From Dysgonomonas sp. 25 (GTDB taxonomy: Bacteria > Bacteroidota > Bacteroidia > Bacteroidales > Dysgonomonadaceae): a DNA stretch of 64,000 nt. Location of the stretch: positions 1 to 64,000 of the forward strand of contig NZ_QVMN01000007.1 of assembly GCF_010501075.1 (NCBI RefSeq), written 5' to 3'. The notes under the pieces were generated by a model that saw only the letters and a list, made by a program, of their open reading frames with translations, ran no database searches and had not been told where the DNA came from. How positions within the stretch are numbered: position 1 is the stretch's first letter; each line of letters begins with the position of its first letter. The position numbers and the translations under genes are program-made. Below, piece after piece: positions 29,794 to 37,743 of the stretch.

Positions 29794-29801
29794 CAAAGAT
29801 A
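29794..29801 (-). promoter_or_regulatory. -7 box of the HD gene
   Basis: TATCTTTG on the minus strand, 28 nt before the ATG at 29765; no clear TTTG partner. Confidence 0.45.
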
Positions 29802-29816
29802 GCTCTTTTCGGAAAC

Positions 29817-29851
29817 AAAAAACATACGCAACCGGACGATTACGTATGTTT
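29817..29851 (-). terminator. Terminator of the nucleobase permease unit
   Basis: AAACATACG (29820-29828) pairs with CGTATGTTT (29843-29851) over a 14-nt loop. On the minus strand it is followed by TTTTTTG, placing it 28 nt after the permease stop at 29879. Confidence 0.75.
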
Positions 29852-29878
29852 CTATATGTATAATTTTTCTATCGGAGA

Positions 29879-31201
29879 TTAGCCTATCACATGCATGGCA
29901 TCCATTACGATTTTCAGCAGGAAGAGCGCTGCAATAATATATACTGCCACCGATACGTCCTTGAATCGTCCTGCACATACCTTGATAAAGGTGAAGCTAA
30001 GCATACCGAATACGATACCTTCGGCAATGCTGTAGGTGAAAGGCATGAACGCAATGGTGATGAATGCCGGCAGGCCTTCTGTGATGTCGCTGAAATCAAT
30101 CTTGGAAACAGACGAAATCATAAATAATCCCACGATAACCAATGCCGGAGCGGTGGCCGCCGGAGGAACCATGAGGAAGAGAGGCGCGAAGAACAGCGCC
30201 AGCGCAAACATCAAGGCTGTCCCTACTGCCGTGAGGCCTGTGCGTCCGCCCGAAGCGACGCCGGATGTACTTTCCACGAAAGAGGTTATCGTACTTGTTC
30301 CCAAGATAGCACCCACAGTAGTACCCGCTGCGTCGGCAAACAAGGCTCTCTTCATCTGCGGGAAGTTGCCGTCTTTGTCGGTGATGCCCATTTTGGAAGT
30401 AACGCCGATAAGCGTCCCGACCGTATCGAACAGGTTGACGAAGAGGAAAGTAAATACGACTATCAGCATGTCGAACGAAAAGATGTGTTCCCACTCGAAT
30501 TTGGCGAATATAGGTGCCAGAGACGGAGGCAGGGAAACGACAGCTCCTTTCGGCAACGATACATCGCCTAATATCAACCCGAATATGGTAGATATAATAA
30601 TACCTATCAGTATAGCCCCATTTACATTTTTAGCGAGCAACACGGCTGTGATGAGTAACCCGAGCATGGCAATCCATACCCCGTGGTCGGAGAAATCGCC
30701 GAGTGTCAATAATGTATGTGGATGGTCGACAATAATATTGGCATTCTTCAATCCGATAAGTGTGATAAACAGCCCGATTCCGACGGGTATCGCTTCTTTC
30801 AGTACACGGGGGATGCTTCTCACTATCAATTCGCGTACGTTGAAGAAAGTAAGGATAAGGAAAATTATTCCTTCTATGAATACGGCTGTCAAAGCGAATT
30901 GCCAGCTATAGCCCATCGTAATGACGACCGAATAGGCAAAGAAGCTGTTCAATCCCATTCCCGGAGCTTGGGCAACCGGCAGATTGGCAAAAAATGCCAT
31001 AAAGAGCGTGCCGAATACGGCTGCGAGCGCTGTTGCCGTGAACAACGCCTGACGGTCCATTCCTGCATCGGCAAGGATATTCGGGTTCACGGTGAGGATA
31101 TAAGACATCGTGAGGAAAGTGATAAGCCCTGCTATCAACTCTTTTTTGATGGATGTCCCGTTTTTGCTCAGTCCGAAGAATTTATCTATTGCTTTTTTCA
31201 T
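29879..31201 (-). CDS. NCS2-family purine nucleobase permease (AzgA/PbuG type)
   Basis: A 440-residue inner-membrane transporter with about 13 helices. Family motifs: GLITFLTMSYILTVNPNIL, APGMGLNSFFAYSVV and the half-helix pair around TSTITSFVESTSGVASGGRTG. AzgA/PbuG members carry adenine, guanine and hypoxanthine with protons; xanthine/uracil carriers form a different branch. It is the second gene of a unit with the DUF5020 outer-membrane protein (13-nt gap). Confidence 0.93.
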   Translation of the reverse strand: MKKAIDKFFGLSKNGTSIKKELIAGLITFLTMSYILTVNPNILADAGMDRQALFTATALAAVFGTLFMAFFANLPVAQAPGMGLNSFFAYSVVITMGYSWQFALTAVFIEGIIFLILTFFNVRELIVRSIPRVLKEAIPVGIGLFITLIGLKNANIIVDHPHTLLTLGDFSDHGVWIAMLGLLITAVLLAKNVNGAILIGIIISTIFGLILGDVSLPKGAVVSLPPSLAPIFAKFEWEHIFSFDMLIVVFTFLFVNLFDTVGTLIGVTSKMGITDKDGNFPQMKRALFADAAGTTVGAILGTSTITSFVESTSGVASGGRTGLTAVGTALMFALALFFAPLFLMVPPAATAPALVIVGLFMISSVSKIDFSDITEGLPAFITIAFMPFTYSIAEGIVFGMLSFTFIKVCAGRFKDVSVAVYIIAALFLLKIVMDAMHVIG

Positions 31202-31214
31202 CGAATACTAAAAA

Positions 31215-31913
31215 TCAAAAGTTCCACTTCGCAGCGATTGTCGGGTTGACATACGCTTTGTTGCCATAGAAATTGCTGCTGATTTCGATTTCCGAGCCGA
31301 AAGACAGGTTTTTGTCTACATTGTACCAGAACTGCGGTTCGGTGAGTACAATCCATTTTTTTCCACCTTTTCCGGTAGTTCTGTTTTTGTTTTCGGTCCA
31401 AAGGTCGAAGAATCCCGATAAAGTTACTTTATCGTTGCATAGGTTCACGCCATAGGTGAATGTCCATTGGAAGTCGTTACTTACTTTTTTGAAAGCGTTG
31501 TACTTATATACCAGATATGTCCCGAAGTTTACTTTTCCGAACAGGGTTGTGCTATAAGATGGTCCTACGAGATAGGCATTCGGGATGCTGTAATCGGCAT
31601 CATTAGCCGGAACAATCCCCCCATTAAACTCGACATGCGCACGGATAGGCAGGTTTCCGAGATTCTGGTCGCGGGAAATCTCCAGATAGGCAAGGCCTAT
31701 ATTTCCTTTGCTGCGGTTGAAGTCTACATCGACAAATCCGAAAGTCGAACCCCATTTGTCGGCTTTGAACATCTCGAATGTGGCAGTGAAATAGTTGCGG
31801 TCAAAATCCTTGTGCAATCCACCTCTCGGATCGAAGTGTAATTGCAGGTTTTGTGCAAAAACAGAACCAACTGATACCAATAAACAAAAAATGATAAGTA
31901 ACTTTTTAGTCAT
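31215..31913 (-). CDS. DUF5020 outer-membrane protein, Tsx-like channel
   Basis: A 232-residue secreted beta-barrel protein: signal peptide KKLLIIFCLLVSVGSVFA, then alternating strands rich in aromatic residues and a C-terminal Phe (AAKWNF), as in outer-membrane barrels. It fits DUF5020, related to the nucleoside channel Tsx. The permease gene right after it suggests that the two move nucleobases or nucleosides across both membranes. A -7 box is at 31958-31965; I find no purine riboswitch in its leader. Confidence 0.85.
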   Translation of the reverse strand: MTKKLLIIFCLLVSVGSVFAQNLQLHFDPRGGLHKDFDRNYFTATFEMFKADKWGSTFGFVDVDFNRSKGNIGLAYLEISRDQNLGNLPIRAHVEFNGGIVPANDADYSIPNAYLVGPSYSTTLFGKVNFGTYLVYKYNAFKKVSNDFQWTFTYGVNLCNDKVTLSGFFDLWTENKNRTTGKGGKKWIVLTEPQFWYNVDKNLSFGSEIEISSNFYGNKAYVNPTIAAKWNF

Positions 31914-31957
31914 AAGGCAATTGTTTTTTATTAAGATTAATTGTTTTTTGACGGGAG

Positions 31958-31965
31958 CAAAAATA
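31958..31965 (-). promoter_or_regulatory. -7 box of the DUF5020-permease unit
   Basis: TATTTTTG on the minus strand, 44 nt before the ATG at 31913; no TTTG at the usual spacing. Confidence 0.4.
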
Positions 31966-32045
31966 CAATATTATGCTTACATATTTTATAAATTGACAAC
32001 ATAATTTAAAGGTTTGTTCAAAACTAAAAAAGGGATTGCGCCGGG

Positions 32046-32075
32046 TTGTTTTGTCGCCAAGAAAGCTTACTTTTG
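32046..32075 (+). promoter_or_regulatory. Promoter of the metal ABC permease gene
   Basis: TTG (32046-32048), 19 nt, TACTTTTG (32068-32075). It lies downstream of an in-frame start at 32036, so translation must begin later; the ATG at 32102 fits. Confidence 0.6.
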
Positions 32076-32101
32076 TGGTGCATATTTTAAACAATCATCT
32101 G

Positions 32102-32935
32102 ATGGATTTTATAGACCTTCTGTCCTACGAATTTTTTCGCAATGCCTTGCTGGGCAGCCTGTTTGCCTCTGTTGCCTGTGGGATAATCGGCACGTATATC
32201 GTTATCAGGCGATTGGTTTTTGTGAGTGGCGGCATCACACATGCTTCGATGGGAGGGATAGGCATCGGTTTGTATGCCGGAATCAACCCGATATTAGCCG
32301 CTTTATTGTTCTCGGTTTTTTCGGCTTTCGGTATCGAATGGCTGTCGTCTAAACAGGGGATTCGCGAGGATTCGGCTATCGCTACGCTCTGGTCGCTGGG
32401 GATGGCTATCGGGATTATCTTTATCTACCTGACGCCCGGTTTTGCGCCGAATATATCCGATTATCTGTTTGGTAATATATTGACAGTGACGAAGATGGAT
32501 ATTCTCTTGCTGGCTATTCTGTCTTTTGTCCTTATCGTTGTTTTTGTCCTCTTTCGCAGGGAAATCCTCTATACCGCTTTCGACCCCGATTTTGCACGCA
32601 CGCGTAATTTGCCGGTGACATTTATCAAATATGTGATGATGTTTTTTATCGCTGTCACCATTGTGCTGTCTATCCGGTTGGTAGGGATTGTTCTGTTGCT
32701 GTCGATACTTACCGTTCCGCAGATGACAGCCAATCTGTTCACTTCCAACTTCAACAAAATGATAGGGTGGTCTGTTTTGATAGGCTTTGCGGGGTGTATC
32801 GCAGGGCTACTTCTCTCGGTCGAGCTGGATGTGCCGTCGGGGGTATTTATTATTTTCACCCAGATATTAATCTTCCTCGTAGCACGTATAATCGTCCGCC
32901 TTCGCCAGAAAGGCAGGCAGATGAAATCGCTTTAG
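32102..32935 (+). CDS. Metal ABC transporter permease (ZnuB/MntB type)
   Basis: A 277-residue permease of the zinc/manganese/iron ABC-3 family with about eight to nine membrane helices. Family segments: ALLGSLFASVACGIIGTYIVIRR near residue 15, GGITHASMGGIGIG, and SIRLVGIVLLLSILTVPQMTA. The start at 32102 is preferred over 32036 because the promoter lies between them. Neither the ATPase nor the metal-binding lipoprotein is adjacent, so its partners must be elsewhere. The stop overlaps the convergent ThrE gene by 4 bp. Confidence 0.9.
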   Translation: MDFIDLLSYEFFRNALLGSLFASVACGIIGTYIVIRRLVFVSGGITHASMGGIGIGLYAGINPILAALLFSVFSAFGIEWLSSKQGIREDSAIATLWSLGMAIGIIFIYLTPGFAPNISDYLFGNILTVTKMDILLLAILSFVLIVVFVLFRREILYTAFDPDFARTRNLPVTFIKYVMMFFIAVTIVLSIRLVGIVLLLSILTVPQMTANLFTSNFNKMIGWSVLIGFAGCIAGLLLSVELDVPSGVFIIFTQILIFLVARIIVRLRQKGRQMKSL

Positions 32936-33453
32936 CAGTCTTTCTTTTTCGATAATATATTCCGAAGTGAGATTTCCCGTACACTTGTTTTGCGGAAAAG
33001 CAACGCGCCGATACAGATGCCTATAGCCAGCGTGAACAGCAGCGATGCGGTCAACGTCAGATAGTGTGCCGCATTGATGAGTATAGTAGGATCTTGTTTG
33101 GCCTGCTCGAGATCGGTGAGCTTTATTCCCGCCAGCATGGTGCGGTAGGCAAACAATCCCGGTATCATGGTGATGCAGGCAGGCATGGTGAATACAACAG
33201 GCGGACTGTCTACCTTGTGGGCGGCAAATATGCCGATGAGCCCGATAGCTACCGACCCGGCAAGGGTTGCCGTGATGAGCCCCATATCACACGCCACCAG
33301 AACGAAGCGGATGCAATGTCCCATCCCTCCGAGCAGTCCGGCTACGACCAGAAGGCGTTTGGATGTCCCGAAAAGGATTCCCCAGCCGACAGCCACAATA
33401 AAGGCTACGGCAAAGTCGCGAAGGACAGTGAAGACGGTAAAATCCATTTCCAT
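32932..33453 (-). CDS. Threonine/serine exporter family, small ThrE_2 subunit
   Basis: A 173-residue membrane protein with about five helices (SKRLLVVAGLLGGMGHCIRF; PPVVFTMPACITMIPGLFAYR), matching the ThrE_2 (DUF3815) half. It follows the larger ThrE half by 1 nt. In actinobacterial ThrE the two parts are fused; here they are split. Predicted inner-membrane exporter of threonine or serine (or, in related proteins, other small acids). Confidence 0.88.
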   Translation of the reverse strand: MEMDFTVFTVLRDFAVAFIVAVGWGILFGTSKRLLVVAGLLGGMGHCIRFVLVACDMGLITATLAGSVAIGLIGIFAAHKVDSPPVVFTMPACITMIPGLFAYRTMLAGIKLTDLEQAKQDPTILINAAHYLTLTASLLFTLAIGICIGALLFRKTSVREISLRNILSKKKDC

Positions 33454-33454
33454 A

Positions 33455-34240
33455 TCAATTGAAATTATTGATTCCTAAAAGCGTGATACATAGGGTCATG
33501 CCTGCGGCAATACACAGCAATACAAATCCGGCGAACAATGCCCTGTTGAGTGCCGAAAGCAAATAGCCTTCTATCAGGTCTATCACTGTATTGATGAGCG
33601 GAACGCCCGGGATGAGGTAGAGCACGGCGGTTGCCATAGCTGCCTCGGGGTGTATGCCTACGCCGAGCCTGTAGCCGGCACCCGAAATAAGGGTGGTGAC
33701 GAATGCGGCGGCAGCTATCCCCAGCATCGAGTTGAAGCGGAGATTGTCTATCTTTCTGCGGATAAGAAAGCCTATCGACGCCCCTGCAAAGGCTATGAGT
33801 GCATTGTACAGGTCGCCCATCGAAAAAAGGCATAATCCTGCGCAGGACAGGCCGACGGCCAAAGCGATGATAAAGCTGTTGTAGCCTTTTTCTCCTTTGA
33901 TTTTGGTAAAACGTTTTTCGACCGTCTCTATGGAGAGCTTGTTATCCCATACTTCCCACGAAAGGTGCGATATTTCGGTGATTCCGGCAAAGTGTACGTT
34001 GTGCGAAGGGGCATTCCGGTAGCTGGTGACCGAATTAGCGGGGTTGTTCTGGTCTTTGACGGTTATCAATAACCCTTTGAACGACGGATTCATATCTACA
34101 TCGAAGCCCCACGTAGCAGCCAGACGTCCCAGATTACTGGTTATCCGCCCGCAATGCGCTCCCGAAGCCATCAGGTATGTTCCCATATCCAACAACAAAT
34201 CGGCAAATCGTTGAGCCGGTATTTTCTCCTCTGGTGTCAT
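33455..34240 (-). CDS. Threonine/serine exporter family, large ThrE subunit
   Basis: A 261-residue ThrE (DUF1212) protein. A soluble N-terminal domain (about 1-125, MGTYLMASGAHCGRITSNL) is followed by five helices (YNSFIIALAVGLSCAGLCLF; AMATAVLYLIPGVPLINTVIDLIEG). It forms a two-gene unit with the small subunit. A -7 box TACTTTTG on the minus strand at 34268-34275 lies 28 nt before the ATG. Confidence 0.9.
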   Translation of the reverse strand: MTPEEKIPAQRFADLLLDMGTYLMASGAHCGRITSNLGRLAATWGFDVDMNPSFKGLLITVKDQNNPANSVTSYRNAPSHNVHFAGITEISHLSWEVWDNKLSIETVEKRFTKIKGEKGYNSFIIALAVGLSCAGLCLFSMGDLYNALIAFAGASIGFLIRRKIDNLRFNSMLGIAAAAFVTTLISGAGYRLGVGIHPEAAMATAVLYLIPGVPLINTVIDLIEGYLLSALNRALFAGFVLLCIAAGMTLCITLLGINNFN

Positions 34241-34267
34241 TGTTCAGCCTATTATTGAAAATCGTTT

Positions 34268-34275
34268 CAAAAGTA
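34268..34275 (-). promoter_or_regulatory. -7 box of the ThrE unit, within a repeat
   Basis: TACTTTTG on the minus strand. It is also the left arm of the first of the three AAAAGTAA...TTACTTTT hairpin units. Confidence 0.4.
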
Positions 34276-34316
34276 ATGCTTTTATTTATGATAGCATTTT
34301 AATTCTTTTTACTTTT
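34269..34316. repeat. AAAAGTAA hairpin unit 1
   Basis: AAAAGTAA (34269-34276) is complementary to TTACTTTT (34309-34316), with an inner pair ATGC (34276-34279) and GCAT (34294-34297). Same ends and size as the units at 34414 and 34570. TACTTTTG at 34310-34317 is also a plus-strand -7 box. Confidence 0.6.
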
Positions 34317-34317
34317 G

Positions 34318-34347
34318 TATGGATATAGATATTTTATCTATACCATA
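34318..34347 (+). other. Strong hairpin, possible start of a non-coding RNA
   Basis: TATGG (34318-34322) and TATAGATA (34324-34331) pair with TATCTATA (34335-34342) and CCATA (34343-34347): 13 bp with one bulged base and a 3-nt loop. The plus-strand -7 box at 34310-34317 would start transcription inside its first bases. Confidence 0.5.
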
Positions 34348-34413
34348 GAAAATACTTAACAAATGAGCTGCCGGATATGTTGGTTTATCATTTGAAAAAG
34401 TATTGTGACTAAC

Positions 34414-34465
34414 AAAAGTAACTTTGCGAAGAATGTTCGAAACAAGTAGAGGAATGTTACTTTTT
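34414..34465. repeat. AAAAGTAA hairpin unit 2
   Basis: AAAAGTAAC (34414-34422) pairs with GTTACTTTT (34456-34464), with an inner CGAA and TTCG. Exactly 52 nt, like the unit at 34570, with shared TAGAGG and TGTTACTTTTT in the right half. Confidence 0.65.
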
Positions 34466-34477
34466 GGGAGTTTTGTC

Positions 34478-34572
34478 ATGCCGAAGTTTGTCTGAGGCAT
34501 CTCTTTCCGATAGTGTGAGGAAAAAAGATGACACTGAGTTTCACAGAGGTGACAATGAGATACACTGAGAAA
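34478..34572. repeat. Remnants resembling dispersed Bacteroidota intergenic repeats
   Basis: ATGCC and GGCAT bracket 34478-34500 (a TCATGC...GCATC-type element), and 34531-34572 repeats CACTGAG / CACAGAG / CACTGAG. Both look like intergenic repeats I remember from other Bacteroidota genomes; this was not checked. Confidence 0.35.
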
Positions 34573-34621
34573 AGTAACTCGATAAAAAATACCGAAAATC
34601 GATAGAGGTTTGTTACTTTTT
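34570..34621. repeat. AAAAGTAA hairpin unit 3
   Basis: AAAAGTAAC (34570-34578) pairs with GTTACTTTT (34612-34620), with an inner TCGAT (34579-34583) and ATCGA (34598-34602). The ends match unit 2 while the inner stem differs but still pairs. Confidence 0.65.
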
Positions 34622-34667
34622 TATGACGAAATTTATTAAAGTAGAATAAATATAAATATAATTTATA

Positions 34668-34997
34668 ATGGCATCTACAGGAGGAAAAAACGATAAGCTA
34701 TCATTCGGTATTACGTTGGTAATATTCGGATTGTTATTTTTGCTGGATAAGGTAGGATTTCTGGCTCAGATTCCTATCCGTTATGACTTTATCAGCGTAT
34801 CCTGTTTCTTTTTGGTGGCAGGGATTGTGTTTGTCTGCACGCAACCGAAGAGTACGATGAGTTGGGTATTTTTAGCCGTGGGGATATTCCTCAATTTCAA
34901 CCACCTGTTCGGCTGGCTGAACCAATATTCCAAGTTTTTTATCCCTGTTGCGGTCATCATTGCCGGAATAGCGCTTATCTTTTCTTATAAGAGATGA
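34668..34997 (+). CDS. Small four-helix membrane protein
   Basis: A 109-residue protein with four hydrophobic segments (about 13-27, 40-57, 65-80, 88-105) and short polar turns, ending in KR. It resembles the LiaI/LiaF-like membrane domain (DUF5668 type) found in many envelope proteins. Its last 4 bp overlap the DUF2520 gene (ATGA), so translation is coupled. Function unknown. Confidence 0.8.
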   Translation: MASTGGKNDKLSFGITLVIFGLLFLLDKVGFLAQIPIRYDFISVSCFFLVAGIVFVCTQPKSTMSWVFLAVGIFLNFNHLFGWLNQYSKFFIPVAVIIAGIALIFSYKR

Positions 34998-35758
34998 AAA
35001 TAATATTCGTCGGGGCTGGAAATGTAGCCACTCATCTGGCGCGCGGACTATCTGATAATCATCAGGTTGTGCAAGTGTATAGCCGCACGGTGGAATCGGC
35101 CGAGGCACTGGCATCGTTGGTCGGCGCGGAAGCTACTACCGATATAAAGGCTTTGAGGGCGGATGCGGATATATACATCTTTTCGGTGAAAGATGCTGTA
35201 TTGCAAGAGCTTATAGCTTCTCTCCCGAAGAATGGCGGTATCTGGCTGCATACAGCGGGAAGCATGCCGATGGCTTTGTTCGAGGGCTATGCCGAGAGAT
35301 ATGGCGTCCTTTATCCGTTTCAGACATTCACCAAAGGGCGCAGTATGGAGTGGAAGGATATACCCTTCTTTATTGAAGCATCGGATAGGGATACATATAA
35401 TAAAATCAATGAATTAGCTTCTTCTCTGTCCGAAAAGGTAATTGAATTATCTTCGGATAAGCGGAAATATCTTCATCTGACAGGCGTATTTGCTTGTAAC
35501 TTTGTTAATTACATGTACACCCTTTCGGAAGAAACCCTGCAAGAAGCCGGATTGCCGTTCGATGTGGTGCTGCCACTGATAGACGAGACGTGTGCGAAAG
35601 TACATGCCTTGTCGCCCGCCGATGCTCAGACAGGGCCGGCTGTCCGTTTCGACGAGAATGTGATAGATAAGCATCTGTCGCTGATAAGTGATGCTAAGAC
35701 GAAAGAGCTGTATCGGCTGATAAGCGACAAGATTTACGAAACCCATAAAAACAAATAA
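34994..35758 (+). CDS. Rossmann-fold DUF2520 oxidoreductase-like protein
   Basis: A 254-residue protein with an N-terminal NADP-type Rossmann domain ([17 protein letters not shown] at 3-19; [12 protein letters not shown]) and a C-terminal helical DUF2520 domain (about 130-250, [19 protein letters not shown]). The family resembles ProC-like or F420-dependent reductases, but its reaction is not established. It is coupled to the small membrane protein and followed 5 nt later by kdsC, a common Bacteroidota arrangement. Confidence 0.88.
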   Translation: MKIIFVGAGNVATHLARGLSDNHQVVQVYSRTVESAEALASLVGAEATTDIKALRADADIYIFSVKDAVLQELIASLPKNGGIWLHTAGSMPMALFEGYAERYGVLYPFQTFTKGRSMEWKDIPFFIEASDRDTYNKINELASSLSEKVIELSSDKRKYLHLTGVFACNFVNYMYTLSEETLQEAGLPFDVVLPLIDETCAKVHALSPADAQTGPAVRFDENVIDKHLSLISDAKTKELYRLISDKIYETHKNK

Positions 35759-35763
35759 CATCC

Positions 35764-36285
35764 ATGAGTACAATAAATTACGACCTGACCAAGATAAAAG
35801 CATTTATTTTCGACGTAGATGGTGTATTGTCTACCGATTGCATCCCCCTCTCCACAGAAGGCGAACCGTTGCGGATGGTGAATATCAAAGACGGGTATGC
35901 TATCAATCTCGCCATAAAACATGGCTATGGGGTGGCTATTATCACGGGTGGCGATACCAATGCGGTGCGTATACGTTTCGAGCGTCTCGGTGTGAAGCAT
36001 ATCTATATGAAATCGAGCATCAAGATACACGACTTGAAGGATTATCTGGAAAAAACAGGGTATAAACCCGAGGAGGTTATTTATGTCGGCGACGATATTC
36101 CCGATTATCAAGTGATGCAGATGGTTGGCTTGCCTGTAGCCCCTGCCGATGCCGCTCCCGAAGTGAAAAGTATTGCCAAATATATCTCGCACAAAGAAGG
36201 CGGAAAAGGCGTTGCCCGCGATGTTATCGAGCAAGTGCTCAAAGCACAAGGTAACTGGATGGGTGATGAGGCCTTTGGCTGGTAG
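35764..36285 (+). CDS. kdsC: 3-deoxy-manno-octulosonate-8-phosphatase (KdsC type)
   Basis: A 173-residue HAD-IIIA phosphatase. The nucleophile motif [10 protein letters not shown] is at 14-23 (Asp17, Asp19), ITGGD in the middle, a Lys in [10 protein letters not shown], and the acidic motif [12 protein letters not shown] near 103. It lacks a cap domain, as KdsC does, and works as a tetramer. Family reaction: Kdo-8-phosphate to Kdo for lipopolysaccharide; the 9-carbon sugar phosphatase of sialic/KDN pathways is the nearest alternative. Confidence 0.88.
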   Translation: MSTINYDLTKIKAFIFDVDGVLSTDCIPLSTEGEPLRMVNIKDGYAINLAIKHGYGVAIITGGDTNAVRIRFERLGVKHIYMKSSIKIHDLKDYLEKTGYKPEEVIYVGDDIPDYQVMQMVGLPVAPADAAPEVKSIAKYISHKEGGKGVARDVIEQVLKAQGNWMGDEAFGW

Positions 36286-36295
36286 TTTTCTCTGT

Positions 36296-37042
36296 CTACT
36301 TGTCTACTCGTTTACTTGTCAACTCTTTATAATAACTTTCCCAATTATTATAAAGTGCTTCCATAGACGGAAGGACGATATTGGCTCCGGCATCGCGCAA
36401 CGATTGTTCGGTCAGCGGGCCTGTGTTGATGGCAATGGTGAAGATGCCTGCTGCAACAGCTGCTTCTATGCCGCGCGGAGCATTTTCTACGACTATCGCC
36501 TGATTAGGCTGCAAGTCGCCGGCCTTCTTCAATCCCATTAAGTATGGTTCGGGGTGTGGCTTGCCGTATTTGACGTCCCATGCGGTGACCATCTCGTCGC
36601 GCTTGAATAAGCCAGGGAAGTTCGATTCTATCTTTTCCAGCAAAGAGGCTTGTCCCGAGCCGGTTACGACTACACATTCCATGCCTTCGTCGTGAACCAT
36701 CTTGACAAAATCGTAAGCAAAGGGAATCAGGCTGTTATCGTTGTATTTGAAGAACAGGTCGCTCTTTCGCTTATACATTTCTTTCTTTTCCTCTTCCGTA
36801 GCTTCGCGTCCGCGTTCGCGCTTGATAATATGGTTGATGGTATTGAAGCCGACCATGCCTTCGTATTGGTAGAACTCGTCATAAGTACTGTTCAGTCCGT
36901 ATTCGGTCATGGTTTCGTGCCACGATTTGGCGTGCCACTTCATCGAGTCGTACAATACGCCGTCCATGTCGAATAGCAAGGCTTTCAAGTCGAAGCGCTC
37001 GTAATTATGCTTAGCAAGGTAGTCGTTAAATGCTTTTTCCAT
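36296..37042 (-). CDS. HAD-superfamily phosphatase, beta-phosphoglucomutase-like
   Basis: A 248-residue HAD hydrolase with cap. Nucleophile motif LLFDMDGVLYDS, motif II VVVTGSG, Lys in KYGKPHPEPYL and the acidic motif VVENAPRGIEAA. The start is ATG at 37042; an in-frame TTG at 37057 is too close to the -7 box. Members dephosphorylate small sugar phosphates or isomerise them; the missing RxxK-type specificity residues cannot be judged here. It converges on kdsC with 10 nt between stops. A GC-rich palindrome overlaps its promoter. Confidence 0.88.
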   Translation of the reverse strand: MEKAFNDYLAKHNYERFDLKALLFDMDGVLYDSMKWHAKSWHETMTEYGLNSTYDEFYQYEGMVGFNTINHIIKRERGREATEEEKKEMYKRKSDLFFKYNDNSLIPFAYDFVKMVHDEGMECVVVTGSGQASLLEKIESNFPGLFKRDEMVTAWDVKYGKPHPEPYLMGLKKAGDLQPNQAIVVENAPRGIEAAVAAGIFTIAINTGPLTEQSLRDAGANIVLPSMEALYNNWESYYKELTSKRVDK

Positions 37043-37062
37043 ATCCAATTTTATCAATGTTG

Positions 37063-37092
37063 CAAAGATAATAAGTATTTGCCCCGGGGCAA
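37063..37092 (-). promoter_or_regulatory. HAD-gene promoter overlapped by a GC-rich palindrome
   Basis: Minus strand TTG (37092-37090), 19 nt, TATCTTTG (37070-37063). The perfect 14-bp palindrome TTGCCCCGGGGCAA (37079-37092) covers the TTG, so a protein bound there would block the promoter. Confidence 0.65.
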
Positions 37093-37107
37093 GTGATATT
37101 TAAATTA

Positions 37108-37115
37108 TATCTTTG
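37108..37115 (+). promoter_or_regulatory. -7 box of the secreted-protein gene
   Basis: TATCTTTG, 16-25 nt before the two possible starts at 37132 and 37141. The palindrome at 37079-37092 lies 15 nt upstream, so it may control both divergent genes. Confidence 0.5.
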
Positions 37116-37131
37116 TGTATAACCCATGTAA

Positions 37132-37704
37132 ATGAATATTATGAAGCATTCAGGACGACTCTGTTTACTACTGCTCTTGTTTATAATTGCTATTCAGATA
37201 AAAGCGCAGGAAAGCAATCCCGCAATAACTTTTATCCTTGAAGAGGTGAGAAATATCGACGAATACGAAAAGAGTGATATGGCAAGGCTTTCCCGTACTT
37301 TTGCAGATGGGGTTATATATAATAAAAAGAGATTGTCTAATTTTTTCTTGAAACGAAAGGCAATAGGCAGATTCTTTGAGAATTACCTTGTAAAAGATTC
37401 TTCCGTTATAAAATATATTAGGGGAGAGAGAATCTATCAAAAGGACGATGAGACGATAAGCGAGAATCGTATAAAAGCTTTTTACTTCAAAAGCGGAAAA
37501 TTACTATACTATCAAGAGTCTTTCTATAAAGAAGAAGATGGTTTATCTAAAGAAGCAACCTATGATATTAAGTATTATATCAGTGATGACACCTTATTAT
37601 GGCATGCAGTTGAAGGCAGTTTCGATAATGACATCTCGAAACATTTTAATAAAATACTTAAAGAAAAAGAAAAATTGATTGGAGATATTGAATCGGTAGA
37701 ATAA
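37132..37704 (+). CDS. Secreted protein of unknown function
   Basis: A 190-residue protein (or 187 from ATG 37141) with a signal peptide (LCLLLLLFIIAIQIKAQ). The mature part is rich in Lys, Glu, Tyr and Ile, with segments such as IRGERIYQKDDETISENRIKA... No family is recognised. The region is more AT-rich than its neighbours, which may mean recent acquisition or weak selection. It stands alone, divergent from the HAD gene and before the leu promoter. Confidence 0.75.
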   Translation: MNIMKHSGRLCLLLLLFIIAIQIKAQESNPAITFILEEVRNIDEYEKSDMARLSRTFADGVIYNKKRLSNFFLKRKAIGRFFENYLVKDSSVIKYIRGERIYQKDDETISENRIKAFYFKSGKLLYYQESFYKEEDGLSKEATYDIKYYISDDTLLWHAVEGSFDNDISKHFNKILKEKEKLIGDIESVE

Positions 37705-37743
37705 GTGCAGAGGATATAAAAAACTTAAATATTTGTCTTTTTA

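Noticed and set aside
31914-32010. Purine riboswitch in the leader of the DUF5020-permease unit
   Set aside because: The conserved loop and junction bases of the purine aptamer are absent; only an AT-rich leader with a -7 box is present.
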